From: Zygnema cylindricum
Lineage: Eukaryota > Streptophyta > Zygnematophyceae > Zygnematales > Zygnemataceae
Length of the DNA: 64,000 nucleotides
Direction of reading: 5' to 3'
Assembly (NCBI GenBank): GCA_037447655.1
Contig: JBBHKE010003346.1
Coordinates: 64,178-128,177, forward strand
The position numbers and the translations under genes are program-made. Shown here piece after piece: positions 1 through 12,760 of the stretch (positions within the stretch are counted from its first letter, which is position 1; every line of letters starts with the position of its first letter). The notes beneath the pieces are model-generated. The model was not told where the DNA came from and did no database searches. It worked only from the letters and a program-made list of their open reading frames with translations.

Positions 1-59
1 TGGTGGATTTACGGAGTTCACTCATGGGCCGTTTACTACTTTACAAAAGGGATATGAAG

Positions 60-1600
60 GTGGAATTTTATTGAGGTCCTTAAACACATAGCAGATTATG
101 TCCACGTAGACAATCACTTTCCCCAACAAGCATAAAACACAGTAGATAAACGCACACAGGAATCTCTAATCAATGACAGAGGGGAAAGAAAGGACAGAAA
201 CCTCCTGAGGTAAGCAAATAGCCTGTACAATAATGGATAAATCGCTTTCCTTACAAAAATTGGAGATTCCATGTGCTTGACATATAGATGACACAAAATA
301 CGAACAACCCCTTTCACTAACAGATGCACCTGTATTAGACGATACACAAATTCCTGGAGTTATTTTAAGGTGGAAGTATAGGGAAAACATTTCATCATTT
401 GCCGGGTACTCACTTGAGGCATTTAGGTGGTGCATAAGGAAAATTCACACTTTTAACATAGGCCTGCAAAGAAATCCAAATTAAAAAAAAAAAAAAAAAA
501 CAATCAAGTGGATATAAATGGAAGTATAAATGGAAATATAGAAATGTCTCTTGTCATCACAATCATACACGCACAAGTAGCCGCATGAAATAAAATTTGG
601 TCGAATCATTTGTATCTAAGTTCAGACATTGAATTTCTTCATGCAGAAAAACATTTGCGCAACTGGTTGACCAATCTTCGGTGATTACTGCCAAAGATCA
701 ACATTACCTAAGAAGGGAGTCTATTTGAAATAGCTAAATCAGTAAATCTGTCCAATACAAAACAATAATTGGTGTAGATGCACAATTATCATTAGCGTAG
801 ATAAGCAAAGATAACACCATTATAACTCAAGAAACCAAACCAATCGGAAACACGAGAGTCGTGCGAGGTAGAGGAAAAATGTGTGCACCTGAGCCAATAT
901 GTTGTAAGAAACTATTTTGATGGAAAGGGCTGCAGCACAATCCCCCTTCTGTAAAAATCAGGCTGCGTAAGGCGCAAGACAATAATGTTGCAACTACGCT
1001 GTGAACATCCAGAAACAAAGCTTCATTCTTTGGCTTGGCTATCTTTGATTCAATCCCCAAACCTAATCGTCAATAAGATATGATCAAGTGAACGGCCACA
1101 TTATGGATACTACTATCGTAAACAAAATACCGACATGATTCAGGAGCTCCTTTATCAGCACCATCTTCCTGGTTCACAGGAAGAAATTTGTGACTGTACT
1201 GTAAAGGTACATCCGTAGCCATGGCTGCACGAGCCAGATGCTGCAGGGAATCACAAACAGACTCAGTAAACAGCCATAAAACTCCATAAATTACTACTAG
1301 CTACTGCATAAATAAAAAAACAACGCACAATTGCGAACATAATCCCACATGATGTCTCAGCCCTGAAGTCAAATATGTACTCACCACCTTCGGCACACTG
1401 TTCCCGTCCGTTTTCCTATATAAATTATTGAAGGAGGGAGAGAAAACGGGCAGTAAAGAGGCTCTGCAAGTCACTAAGAAAGGAAAGGTGCAGCGCAATG
1501 GTGAAGGCATGAGGCAGGACATGCACCTCTCAACGGCCCGAGAGCGTCGCGCACAAGCCAAAGTGTTAGAAACGCTGGGAGACTGGGGTCCCACCGACAA
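60..1600 (-). CDS. Putative small multi-exon gene, product not recognised
   Basis: I do not recognise a product. Several minus-strand signals line up as a short spliced gene. A TATA-like stretch lies near 1411-1425. A donor (GTGAGTAC) sits at 1387 and a pyrimidine-rich acceptor (CCTGCAG) just above 1241. Behind that acceptor an ATG at 1222-1220 opens a frame starting MATDVPLQYSHKFLPVNQED. Further on, 414-463 is flanked by TTTGCAG and GTGAGTACC and reads AYVKSVNFPYAPPKCLK, which looks like a real coding exon. A minus-strand AATAAA lies at 67-72. Alternatively the first exon could itself be coding, from the ATG at 1600 (MSVGPQSPS...). The middle exons (about 860-1000) cannot be fixed by eye. 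The head-to-head arrangement with the IFRD gene is inference. RNA evidence would settle it. Confidence 0.33.
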
Positions 1601-2015
1601 CGTTGCGGGGGTCCTAGGTAATCACACAAATGTGTACTCCGTATTTCCATGCACGTGGTGTATCACGGGATTCCGTGAAACAAGAACTCTAGATAGTCCA
1701 ATCTGATGTCGTGCGTAATGATACCGTATTTTATGATGAAAATTTTGACACATTAGTTTAATACTTTAGCTCACCCTTAGGGCACTTTCCCATGTGCTAA
1801 AGTTACAGTTATTTTCTGTCGTTTTCTTCTATAACTTGGAAAAAAACGAGAAAATATGCAGCCGTACCAAAAAATTGAAACTACCATCGTACAAGTTGCG
1901 TGACCTTGAAACTTTAACTGTACTGCAGTTTGTCGTCTAGCGCGATGCAGTTTGTCGTTTAGCGCGTTTCGACCCACTTTCGCGTCCTTCCGGCTCATCT
2001 TCAAACTTTATATAA

Positions 2016-2035
2016 AATCACCTCGCGAGGTGATT
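2016..2035. repeat. Perfect 20-bp palindrome
   Basis: AATCACCTCGCGAGGTGATT reads the same on both strands. It lies in the outer part of T1. The homologous inverted copy in T2 (about 15.09 kb) has lost the second half, so it is not conserved in the family. Confidence 0.8.
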
Positions 2036-2484
2036 CTAAACAAATTCCACGACGTGGGCGAATATGCATATGATTTCGCACGCGATGAAGGTTTTTGACA
2101 ATTTTTGTGCTCGGAGTACCAAAAAAAAAAAACCTACTGCACGTTTCCAGCCTGTGCGAGACTTTTTTCCGTGCGTTTTTTTCCGTACAGTAACCGTGGA
2201 GGGGGTCTCGACCAACGGACGCCATTTCGCAAAAGCGAAGTCCGTGAAAGCGCCTCTCTCTCTCCCTCTCCCATTAACGCGTTTATCTCACAATTATTGC
2301 AATGAAAAAAGGCAAGAAAGGTATCAAATGCAATATCTCTAAAAAATATTTCTTTCGGCTATCTTTTAGCTTATTTTGATAGCAAGTAGAGTGAGAACGG
2401 ACGATAAAACAAAACCGGGAAACCATGGCGGAATGGTTTAGATTCAGTGACGTCGACGCTATCATAAGTGAGCGTGACGTCAAA

Positions 2485-2665
2485 AATGTCACAAACCCTA
2501 AACATCTACAATGTCACAAGTAGCTAGGCGTCTACAAACGTCGCTATTTTGTAAACGTCATCAATTGTCGCGAGTTTTGTAGTCGTTTACAAACCGTCAC
2601 AAATTACACCCACGTCTACATCTGTCACGATCTAAAGTAACGATTTGATTTTTTTACATACGAAA
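2485..2665 (+). repeat. 181-bp direct repeat, copy 1
   Basis: Nearly identical to 3425-3605; I count only about two differences. Both copies are rich in the motif CGTCTACAA followed by CGTC or CGTCAC. The two copies flank 759 bp of unrelated sequence (2666-3424), as a recent segmental duplication or an insertion with duplicated flanks would leave. Confidence 0.8.
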
Positions 2666-2679
2666 TTACTAGTGTTGTG

Positions 2680-2842
2680 TATCGGTAAGGATTTGCCGAT
2701 AACCGATATGGGCCTTTTTTCGAGTATCCGATAATCGATATATTGGTACGATATATCGACATCGGTCTTATCGCCGATAAGTAGGCGATAATATCGCGTA
2801 CTTATCGGCGATAATGCCGATAACGATAATTATCGGCGATAA
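2680..2842. repeat. Clustered TTATCGGCGATAA-type motifs
   Basis: Within about 160 bp the 13-mer TTATCGGCGATAA (or one base off) appears at 2802-2814 and 2829-2841 on the plus strand and at 2768-2780 on the minus strand. Diverged half-sites such as CCGATAACCGATA, CCGATAATCGATA and GATATATCGA surround them. The stretch is largely self-complementary and lies between the two 181-bp repeats of T1. It could be a decayed array, a foldback core or a protein-binding array; no function is claimed. Confidence 0.6.
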
Positions 2843-3424
2843 CTGTACGGACCGTACAGATAAATGTACGGTCTGCACACTCAACTGTTCGTCATATTCT
2901 CCGGACGTGTACAAGCATAGAAAGTACCGTAGCCGCCATGAAATATGTACGATTTTGATACGGATCCAGTAAAAACGATGTACCTTTCACATCCGACGCC
3001 ATGGCTTTGTCCCTTAATTCCTTGAGATCCACTAGGGACCTGCCACGTGTCAATATGTCGGCTTTTTTGGCAAAAGCTGCCAAAAGAGCCATTCCGGGAT
3101 GCCGGAGCTCACGCTGGCCCGTCCGTTCGTATTTTCTCATTCCAAGTCGTCCGTTCGATTCCGGCGGCGCGCTGAATGTTATTTTGCGTCCGTTGTACTT
3201 TTGTGTCCGCCGTCCTTTTCCAGTTCCATGTTCACCATTTTTTTAGTAAATTTCCGTACGTCGCCGTAAAATTTTTGTTCAGTTAATCGACCAACGTTTA
3301 TGTGCCGCGTTTACCGTAATAAATTGCAGTTAAACTGTAACGGAACAGATTTTTATACGTGGCATGCCACGCTATATAAAATCAATAAAATAATACAGTA
3401 TGTTATAAAGTACTATTGTATGCA

Positions 3425-3605
3425 AAATGTCACAAACCCTAAACATCTACAATGTCACAAGTAGCTAGACGTCTACAAACGTCGCTATTTTGTAAACGTC
3501 ATCAATTGTCGCGAGTTTTGTAGTCGTCTACAAACCGTCACAAATTACACCCACGTCTACATCTGTCACGATCTAAAGTAACGATTTGATTTTTTTACAT
3601 ACGAA
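3425..3605 (+). repeat. 181-bp direct repeat, copy 2
   Basis: Second copy of the unit at 2485-2665. It ends just inside the right terminal inverted repeat of T1. The high identity of the two copies, beside otherwise diverged relatives at 13.9-14.1 kb, suggests a recent duplication. Confidence 0.8.
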
Positions 3606-3686
3606 TGCTCTGAAAGTAGTACGGATAATCTTCGCTATATACAAAGTTACAAGACTAAAGTTTCGGTTACATGGGAAGTGCCCATA

Positions 3687-4974
3687 GTCTTTAACACTTT
3701 AACGATTTAGAATATTCATATAATACGGGGTATATGGCGTTACCATTCGTTTTCGCATTTCTGAACTGGGCGCCGCAGTTACCCAGTAAGACTCACGAAG
3801 TTGAATCCAAACCGTCAACTATAAAATATCGTGCGCTGTCAATGCAGCCGATCGTGTACTTGGACTTCGGATTCTTGCGGTGATCCGGATATATGATTGT
3901 TTTTGGTTCTCGCTGCGCTGGCATGTCCAGCGTTGGCGGGCAACTTCAGACAGCAAATGCGAGCTTCTTCACGTGCACACGTGGTTTTTGCCGACCGCCA
4001 ATATCTTCCGAATGCTTGCGCCCATAAAGGAGGCCGCCACGTGCCCTGCTGGCACTTTCCGGCATCGTTTGTTGATGAGTACTGTACCATTCTAAAGATT
4101 CCGTTTTCTCACACAAATTTGTGTTTGTGACTGTTGGGCGCACAAAGGACAAAGGACTTCTCACACGGAAAGCCAGATTTTAGGATTTCGCAACCGCAGT
4201 ACAAGCGCACCGCCTACAGCACACTGTGAATCACTATGAAGAAATTACTATCGAAAGGGTTTATAATAATGTTATTAACTCTATTTCAGATTAAAAATGC
4301 GTGGACCTATCTGAACCGTTTAAGTAATTCACATAAACAGCAAGTCAATTAGTGTTTGTAACCCTATTTTGCGTTCAGTACGCAAAATACCGAATGAAGT
4401 TGTTATCACTTATCAGTGCTATGGCGATTCACAGATACTTGATTTGCCAAACTCTCTGCTGTTTTACTGATCTATTTCACAATTTTACTGCAGTTCACCG
4501 TCCGATCAAACGTATTTTAACATTGTACATCGCCGGATACTTCCGTGACAAGAGATACATCATACATGTCACATTACGGGTCATTTTTAGCACGAAAAGC
4601 TCAGTCTTGAACCCTTGGAGAGCCTTAACACCGTGCAGTATGATGACATCACTTAAGAACAATTTACAAGACAGGCTAGGATATAGCAAGAAGATGACGT
4701 CATATGGGCGATAACAATTAACAAGTTTACTCAGTAACTGCTTTAACTACTTTTTGTGCATACCCTAATAATCCCTGAAATGCTGGACCGTACAAAACGC
4801 GCTTCACAATGATTTGAAGGCAGACGCTGTGTACACAAATGTATATATGTCGCGATTGTATTCTAATGCACGTGAAACTATTCTCAATATTGGCGTTCAC
4901 AGAGCCGTGCTGTGTTTGCCTTTACCCTTCTCTTTATCGTTTTTCTGTGACCTCTCCAAACTTGTTTGAGGACG
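3687..4974. other. Intergenic region upstream of the IFRD gene
   Basis: No coding frame or repeat is convincing here. The short frames are not supported by composition or splice signals. The last few hundred bases must hold the promoter and 5' untranslated region of the IFRD gene, but I cannot pick out a TATA box or start site with confidence. Confidence 0.5.
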
Positions 4975-7900
4975 ATGGCCCGAAGTAAGTTCTTTCTCTT
5001 GACGCTGAAAGTGCTGTCAATGATGTTTTGCCCTTAGTGACTGTTTTTGGTTTTTTTTTGGTTTCTCTCATCAGTCCTTATCTTTTTCTGCATGGAGGAG
5101 TGCCTTTTCCCTTGACACTCTTATGATTTTTGTTAGAATGAATTTTTCTCAGCTCACTCTTTCCTCTCTTCCCTTTTCACTTTTCTTTCTCTCTCCCTCT
5201 TGCTTTCTCACTCTCTCCCCCTCTCCCTCTCCGTCTCCTTCTCCTTCTCTCCCTCCCTTTTCCTGATTCGACTTTTTGCATGGCTCGTGTCTCCTATTTG
5301 CAGAGAAAGGTAGTCGCAGGGCTAATAGGGGCGATGAGAGTGACGATGACACTGTGAGCTCAGCCTCTACTGCCTCATATGAAATGATGGAGAACAGAGA
5401 CGAGGTCGAAGAGTATGACGAAAGTACGGTGTTGGAAGATTATATCGACGCACTTTACGAGAAAAGGTTTGGCAATCTTATTTCAAGTAGGCTTGGGATC
5501 CTGTTATGCTTGTCATCTTGTTATATGACTTTTTTGATTAAAACGAATATACATGGTTGTATATGCTAAAGGCTGTAGTTATTGCTAACTTTTTTTTTGG
5601 GAAGGATAGCAATAGTTGTGAGTTTTTGATGACTTAGTTTGTTTCTGCAGATATGAATATTGTTCTTCCACTGCGTTTTGGCTTTGTTTTTGGATGCTTG
5701 CTAGAAATGACTTCTCTGGCCCACCATGGTGTAGTTTAGGAATCTGGTCAAACATCTTTAAGAACCGTTTCTTATTTTATGTGCAGGAGTTCCACCCGAG
5801 AAGCCGGCCTGAAGGGGCTAATTGCCGCATTCACTGGGCAAGTATTGACCGATTTTGCAGAAACCAAGTAAGTGCCACCAGTTTTGGACACATGGAAAGC
5901 TACACAATTCACAGTAATTAGTGCTCCCGTCGTGGAATTGTACCTATTTTTTTCGGTTTTGTAAGTCGTTTTGAGGTGTAGTGTAATCCTCAGTTGTCAT
6001 GAATAAGAAATAAGTGGATAAGAAACTTTTGCGTATACTTTGTTTTTCATCCATACTTTGTCTAATCATAGTAGTGGGGGTGAACTGTGCATTTCTAGTG
6101 TAAAATATCTCTTTTTGGTAGATTGAGTGAGACAACACCTCTCACAATGATAGTTTGGATCTGTCCAATCTTAGGTGCCAGTTTCTCAACTCATTCGTCT
6201 AAATTAGTGTGGCCTTCCAGGACTAGCATAGGAAAGGTGTATAGCTGTAATCAGCCAGTTAAGCGCTTTTGCTTTGCGCTCCTGAAACGATGTAGGTCAT
6301 ACTATTCTCTCGTCCAGACTACCGATAAGTTAGTATGTGTACTTTGAAAGCTTTTTTAGGAATTGTTTGGGTAATTTGTAGGGAATAGTCAGTTTCAATC
6401 ATCCAGGTCTAGTTTGGAATCAATCATAAACTTCAAGCTTTGACTTTTGATTGGGTGTGGTTGTTGTGACTAGTTTTTGAATTGTGGGGATGTGTGGCTG
6501 GTTTGATGGTGTGACAGGTTGGAAACTCTTTTGCAGCAGTTACTTGGATCAGTGAAAAGGGGGAGTTCATCCGAGGTAGCATTGGCTGCACGTGCTCTAG
6601 GTAACTTTTTTTGTTTTCATTGGTTTTGCAATCATTGAAGCATGAGCATGAGCAGAAATAAATGTAGCGATATATGAATTTCAAGGCTTGCTTATTTGGT
6701 TATGTGATTAGGTTTTGGGCTCCATGTGGAAATTTGCCGGCATCTTTTGGTTAATGGGCTAAATCCGCTTGGAATTTAGGGTACATGCATATGTTCCAAG
6801 CTGTGAAGTTTTACATGTTTCAGTTAACATTATAATGGGACAACCTTGAAATGGATTTGAGGTCCACATGCGTTTGGAGTGCACTTTTGCTGCAAAGGAG
6901 ACAAAGCTCATAGCTGTAACGAGTTATGTGCTCAGATGCATATGTGGAACAACAGTTGACAATTCGACAAGGACCCTGTCTGTATGTGTTGTTAACCAAA
7001 TGATTATCCTGACAACCAAGGTTATGTGCAGGTCTATTAGCAATCACACTCGGGGCTAGCACTGCTGTGGAGCATGTTTTGGAAGAAGCTGCGCCTGCGT
7101 TAACAATGGTTGCAAAAACCAATTCAGCTTCTGCTGCGCGGATTGCGGTAAGTTCTAATGCAGAAACTTAGTTTCTAATGTAGTGATGGTGTGGGCAGTT
7201 CTCTAAAGTGTATGTTGTTCTGGCCTAGTGTGGGGTTGGTGAAATTTGGAACAAGACAGCCTAGTTTTGTCTTTTGCTTTTCCTGAAAATTTTATTATTT
7301 ACTAGCCATCAATGTAGTTTGTGCACTTCCATAGACGGGTTCAAACTGGGAGAAAAATCTTCAAATGCCTACATTGGGTTTCATGGCTCCTTTCAAGTGT
7401 TTTAAGGTTTATGCAATACGAACCGTTCATGCGAAACAAGTTTATTTCCGGAGTTTATAACCTTTGTGTACATGAGGTGGTTTGTTGTTGAAGTCTACTG
7501 GGAAACTCACAAATTTTCAGGAATATTGGATTGGCCAATGGAGATTGAGAAGCTGAGCATTGGGAGTTGACGGTGTTTGCTTAATTTGTATTGTGTGTAC
7601 AGGCCTTGGAGTCATTGGCCATTGTGTCTTTTGTTAGTCCGTCAGATACAGAGGCAACGGAACAGACAATGAAGATGTTTTGGCAGATAGGCTGTCATAC
7701 AGGAACCGCAAGTGCTTCACAGGTATTCAAAACAAACCATTTGTGCATATTGTTAGTCTGTCTCTTTGCCTTTCTGTCTTGTTCGACGCACTTTGGGTCT
7801 TGGGCTTTCAGTTTATCTACCTGAATGTTGTCAGCATACTGAATGTTTCTGAACTCTAGATTTGTTTGTTTTTCCTGCCTTGTTGGTGAGTCGAAAGGCT

Positions 7901-10900
7901 TCTTTGCTTCTGTCGTGGTTATTTGAAATGTGCTTTTGTTAGACCACATGGGACTTAAATTGTAAGTTTTATTTGATTTCTAAAGTAAAATACGCTTCAT
8001 CACTTTCTGTTTGAGGAGTACAGAAAGTGGGAGCATCACCTCCATCACCGCCTGTTAGAGCAATGGCGTTGACTTCATGGAGCCTGTTGTTGTCAACCAT
8101 CCCCTCAGATCACACAGCAGAGGAGTACGGACGCAGGTGGGCATCTTGATGTTGGATGCATAGCTAGAAAAGGTGCAAAAGAAGAAGCCAATCCATCCAA
8201 AGCTTCGATTTACAATTGTTAGTAATCCTGTTGCTGGTAAGCAGGAGAAGGGAAAGAGATTTGTTCGGGGAGCGCTGCTAGGCTTCTGAAGGTTGTTATG
8301 TTTGCTTTTGTGATGTGTGTATTGCGCAGAGAAATCTTTTCTCTGGCAGAGCATCTTAAAGATGATGACCTGAATGTTCGCACTGCAGCTGGAGAAGCTA
8401 TTGCTCTCCTTCACGAGGCAGGCAGTGCAGAAATGAGAGGGAGTGATGGAGAAGATTTTTACAGCGAGGGGTCAATACCTGAAGAGAGTGTGGCACCAGG
8501 TGAGGCTGCTGATGAGGTTTCTAGTAGTTTTTTCTATGGTAATGTTTTTGTCTTGCCATATCAAATCTAAGGTTGACATTTGCGTAACTTTTCGTCCTTG
8601 ACTCTTCGTTGATCATTTATTTTGAGTATTTTGCGGATGATAGATCAGGTTTGCCTTTTCCTTGAATGGAAATGTGATGTACGGGCAGGCAAGATAGAGT
8701 TTTATCGATGGAGAAAGTGAAATTTGGCTGGATAGATGGGTTTCTGAGGCTCTGTATCTTATGAGAAGGCTAATTTTGTGTTTGGTTTTTGACTGCTGCC
8801 TGCGGTCTGTCAGGAGTACTATGTGAAATAGTCTCAAGGTGAATTGGGAGAGTTGCATCGGCTTAATGCATTTCGATTTTTTCTTTAATACAGACGAGGT
8901 AGTGGAGCAAATGAGAGCCTTAACAATTCCAGGAGCAAGCAAGAGGCATTCCAAACGAGATCGGCTGTCTCAGAAAACAAGCTTTCGTGAAATCCTTTCG
9001 TCCATTCAGGTTGATACATGCTCTTATAAAGATTTACCTCTGGTGGATACGTTGAGAATTTATTTACTTGGTTTTGAGCCAGCTATATTCCATGGAGATT
9101 CTTTAATTGTGGTCATCTGTCAGAAAAAATGCTCATAATTCAATAAGCTGCAATTAATCATTTGATAGTTACTGAAAGCTTATGTTAGGTTATCTGCAAG
9201 GTTTTTCTGCTGGATTAAGAGTATGATGAGGAAATCTCCTGGTTGTGGAACTTCAGTTTCGGAGTTGGGTTTTCTATTGTTCTAATGTTTGTTCCTACTG
9301 TTAAATACAGGAAGGAGATTTGCCCAAGACGACAGTGAAATTGAAGCATGGAGATAGCTTGCAAATTTCCACATGGACACAAACAGTTCAGGTAAGAAGA
9401 TTGAACTTTGAAACCTTTACATCAAGGTTAACAAACAACAAGGCCTTTCATTGTAGCATCTGATGTCATTCGTGGTAGGTGTTTTTAGTGACACGAGGAG
9501 GCACCTATTATTTCTTACTCGATTTCAAGGAGTGCTGCTAATTGATTCCCGAAGCCCAAGTTTTCCGTTATGATTGTGCTCAATGAACCGCTCTTTTTCA
9601 TTGGTATAAAAGTCTACTGATAGAGGCTGGGCAAGTTTTTCAACCTTGCCTACTTGAGTTTTCTTGTTCAATTGAGCTTTGTTTCTTGTGTTCTATGAAT
9701 CAATTTTTTGTTGTTTGAATTGAGAAGACGCCTATGATTGGAGGTTGCGGGAGTGTTTAGTAAGTAATAGTTTTTATCAACAGATCTATCTTTTCTCTTT
9801 AGTATGGTTTCAATTGTTGCTAGTCTCACCATTGGATTTCAGGTCTGATGTATGTGTTCCAATGCAAAATGCTGTAAGAGGAACGCATAATTCATTAGAA
9901 TCAATTCATGTCCAGGGGAGTTGTAAAACCTTGTGTATTTAGTATCCTTGGCCGCTCAGTTAATGCTGTCGGGACATGAAGTAAGAAATAAAATGGTTTG
10001 ACAGTGTAGAGTTTGACAATGGTACATTTGAGTATGGTTGAGGGACTTGTCAGATCAAAGGGCAAATAGCCAGATGTTCAAACCGACTATACCAGAACGT
10101 TTGTCAACCGCTTTTTCTGGAAATCTGCATGCATTATAAATAGATTGTCTAGTCCTTCTCGAGTGGAAGTACCATCTTTCGGGTTCCTCATCTTTCCGAG
10201 ATTTTTAATATTAAGCACTAGTAAATGAATAGTTAACTAGTAGTGAATGTTAATCTTTGGTTTGGTTTTGTGAATCTGCAGCTGAATGCATTCCGGAAAT
10301 TTTTGGCGGAGGGCTTCCAACGTCATTTGCAGGTGGGGGACTTTTCCTGTCCTTTTTTTGAAACAGCTTTAGCATCAGCATTAGCTGCAGGTTTGCTCAA
10401 CTACTTCCCAAGCGTTGTGAAATGCTGGAGTGGCCGTTGAATGTTCAAGTTCTGGTACTATTTTCTCTTGCAGAGAGAATTGCATTTTGATACTGAATGT
10501 CCCTTTGCCTTTTGTAGTCCAAATCCCTTGCTTCGCCCTTTTGCTGGCATTTATGTGTGGTTCCTTTTTTGCTGTCTCAGGAAAACACTTTGCTTCATGA
10601 CATTTTTAATTACCAACCAAGGACTACTAAAGCGGAAGGGTTCCGTTCACTGGCTGAGAAGGTATACCCTCTGATGGTCTTTCATGGGACCTTGCTGTGT
10701 AAAGAAAATGTTTCAAAGGATATCTTATCTAATCTGCTGCCAGGTGGTACAGTTGGCTGAGCTTCTAGTGTCATTATGTATTGCTGATATACACTATCAT
10801 AATACTGTACAGTCAGATGCATATCTTATTCAATAGAAATGATAACTGCATAGTATAAGCTAACACACTCCAAAAAAGCTTTAATTTCTCTTTCACTGGG

Positions 10901-12194
10901 TTTAGTTTTGCAAATTTTGCCCTGTACATGTACATAATTACCTATCATAGAATCTTGTAGGTTAGCACCATAGTAAATAAAAAAATGTACTTTATTATAG
11001 TGTTTGCTGTTTTCCTTAATCAAATTAAGTTTACCTGCTTGACATAAACATATTTTTCTTCATTTTGGTAGGCTTGGTTAGCACTTAAGGTGCCTATTAG
11101 TTTTTGATCTCTCAAATGAGCTAATCACTGTACCGTAAGCTAGACAGCAATTAAGAGTGCTCTTTTGTTTTGTACGGTTTTGCAGAGATTGTACCGTTCG
11201 CCGAATTCTGTGTCGAACAAGGCTCGCACACAGGCTCGTACGCAAAGCCGCAGTTTTGCACGGGTATGTTATGGATCAACTCCTTGAAGAAATTGCTTGA
11301 GAAGTACAAGGAGGGTAAAGTATTAGTTAAGAAATAAATACAACCAGGTCTCTTTAGATTCCCTTTGTCATGGTGTTGTTTAGTGTTTTAAAAGGGGATT
11401 CTTGTGGGATGACTTTCTCTTTCTGTGAGTGTAGCCCATTGCTTGCCATTTCGGTTTTGACCAATGATAGTTTATACAAAAGGGAAGTCTCTCTGATCTC
11501 CTTGAATAAACTAGACTCTAATGCTCAAATCTTTGAAGATCATTCGCATTAGGAAAAAATCATTTGTTATCTTTGTAAGGTGGAGAAGTTGCTAAGCGGA
11601 CTCTTCATATTGTCGACGCAGAAACTGTTCTTAGTATAGCGTTTCATACAGTAAATCCAGAATAATGAATTTAAATGATTATCTCATGAGGTGTGCAATA
11701 AATATGGCGACCTAAGTCTCAAAGTATGGGAAACAAGGGGCCAACTTGTAAAATGATGCCTAGTAAGTATACTTTTCAAAGAGTATTATGTTAGGCATTG
11801 AACTGTCCCGACTGAGTTCAGATCTATGGACTACAGTTGTGTACTGTTTGTTGCATGTGCTTATTGTCCTTTTTCTCTGCTAATGGTTCAAACATAACCA
11901 CTGGCTTTTCTTAACTTTACCGGTTCAACCATTAGCATTATCAGTTTGCCTTCTCCGGTTTTTTAATTGTCTATTTTAGCTGTCCAGTACAGTTAAGTAG
12001 GTTTTTCTTATTTTGATGTGTGCAAATGAAGCGATTGAATGGTTTGTTCGGAAATACTTCACCTTATTCGAGTCTTTCTTTTTTTTTCTTAATACCATTC
12101 TTTAGTAAGTGTTAACCATGTTGCAGTAATTTTTTGTTTTTGACATGCGCAGGCAGAAAGTCAGGGGCATTTTCATGGAGATGAAGATTTATGA
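4975..12194 (+). CDS. IFRD-family protein (interferon-related developmental regulator), 14 exons, 434 aa
   Basis: Exons are 4975-4984, 5304-5466, 5787-5867, 6518-6600, 7032-7147, 7603-7722, 8024-8136, 8330-8499, 8894-9009, 9311-9391, 10282-10332, 10581-10661, 11186-11263 and 12153-12194. Every intron is GT-AG, and the joined length is 1305 nt, exactly 435 codons with the TGA stop. The 10-nt first exon restores a basic start (MARKKGSRR) before an acidic, Ser-rich stretch typical of plant IFRD proteins. The IFRD armadillo-like domain follows, with STREAGLKGLIAAFTG, LLAITLGAS and VRTAAGEAIALLHEAG. The C-terminal IFRD_C part has KTTVKLKHGDSLQISTW, FRKFLAEGFQRHLQ and YRSPNSVSNKARTQ. Length is normal for plants. 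In animals IFRD1 acts as a transcriptional co-regulator and IFRD2 binds inactive ribosomes; the plant role is not known to me. The family assignment is firm, exon borders nearly so, and the start codon a little less. Confidence 0.93.
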
Positions 12195-12760
12195 TAGTTT
12201 ATCACCGACTCTATGGATTTTTATCTTTGGTGGTGGTTTTTATCAAGGGTGTTTGTAAATAATTGGTCCGAGGGTGAAATTTGGAAAGTTGTTCCTGGAG
12301 GTTTGTTCTCTGGACATTTTTCGGCTTCAATTGTTTTCCATACAGCTCACGAGCTCTTAATACTTCTGTTCCTCGTTGGAAAAGAACAGTTTAAGCATTT
12401 GTTAGGACATAATGTTTTCGTGAGCCAGTTGGCACGCAAATACGGGATAGTAGTTGAATGGACGAGGAAACCAAGCCACGTTTCAGAGAGCCTGGAGACA
12501 AATTTTGAAAGCTTTGCCATTTTTTTGTCAGAGCGTGTCATGTGCTGTACCGCTTGAGTGGTTGATAGAAACTAGAGGAGCCTTAGCAAAGGTGTCTCTT
12601 TACTTCACAGTCACACGGTGCTGCTGATTGTTGGTACTCTCTCGTCTTTTTATGTGCCTGTTGTCTATTCAGAAGCACACAGAGAAAGACATTTTTGCAG
12701 TCTTTGATGTGCTTTTGTTAGCATAATAAAGCCACCTTTTTGTTCTCTGTTGCCCTTTCC
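12195..12760 (+). other. 3' untranslated region of the IFRD gene
   Basis: T-rich sequence after the stop codon, with an AATAAA at 12725-12730 that is the best candidate polyadenylation signal. An unspliced frame at 12213-12557 overlaps it but has no splice, family or start-context support. Confidence 0.6.
12725..12730 (+). promoter_or_regulatory. Candidate polyadenylation signal of the IFRD gene
   Basis: AATAAA about 530 nt after the IFRD stop, followed by a T- and GT-rich stretch. No better hexamer lies between the stop and this site. Confidence 0.5.

Larger units (their letters stand above)
1778..3686. mobile_element. TIR/foldback DNA element T1 (non-autonomous)
   Basis: The ends are inverted repeats of about 19 bp: TTAGGGCACTTTCCCATGT at the left, and on the right the complement of TATGGGCACTTCCCATGT (near 3669-3686). 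The left 700 bp matches, in inverted orientation, part of T2 at about 14.75-15.31 kb, so this is a dispersed family. No transposase-like frame is visible; the short frames inside are AT- or pyrimidine-biased translations. It carries a 181-bp direct duplication and a GATA-rich motif cluster, listed separately. The superfamily is not assigned because no clear target duplication can be read. Confidence 0.6.

Noticed and set aside
482-500. Poly(A) run as a retroposon tail
   Set aside because: No matching SINE or LINE body or flank duplication is next to it; in minus sense it is a poly-T in a likely intron.
5149-5352. Minus-strand Glu/Arg/Lys-rich frame
   Set aside because: It is the reverse of a CT-rich intron 1 tract (polypyrimidine before exon 2).
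8055-8414. 119-codon minus-strand frame
   Set aside because: It lies antisense over IFRD exons 7 and 8 and shows no family.
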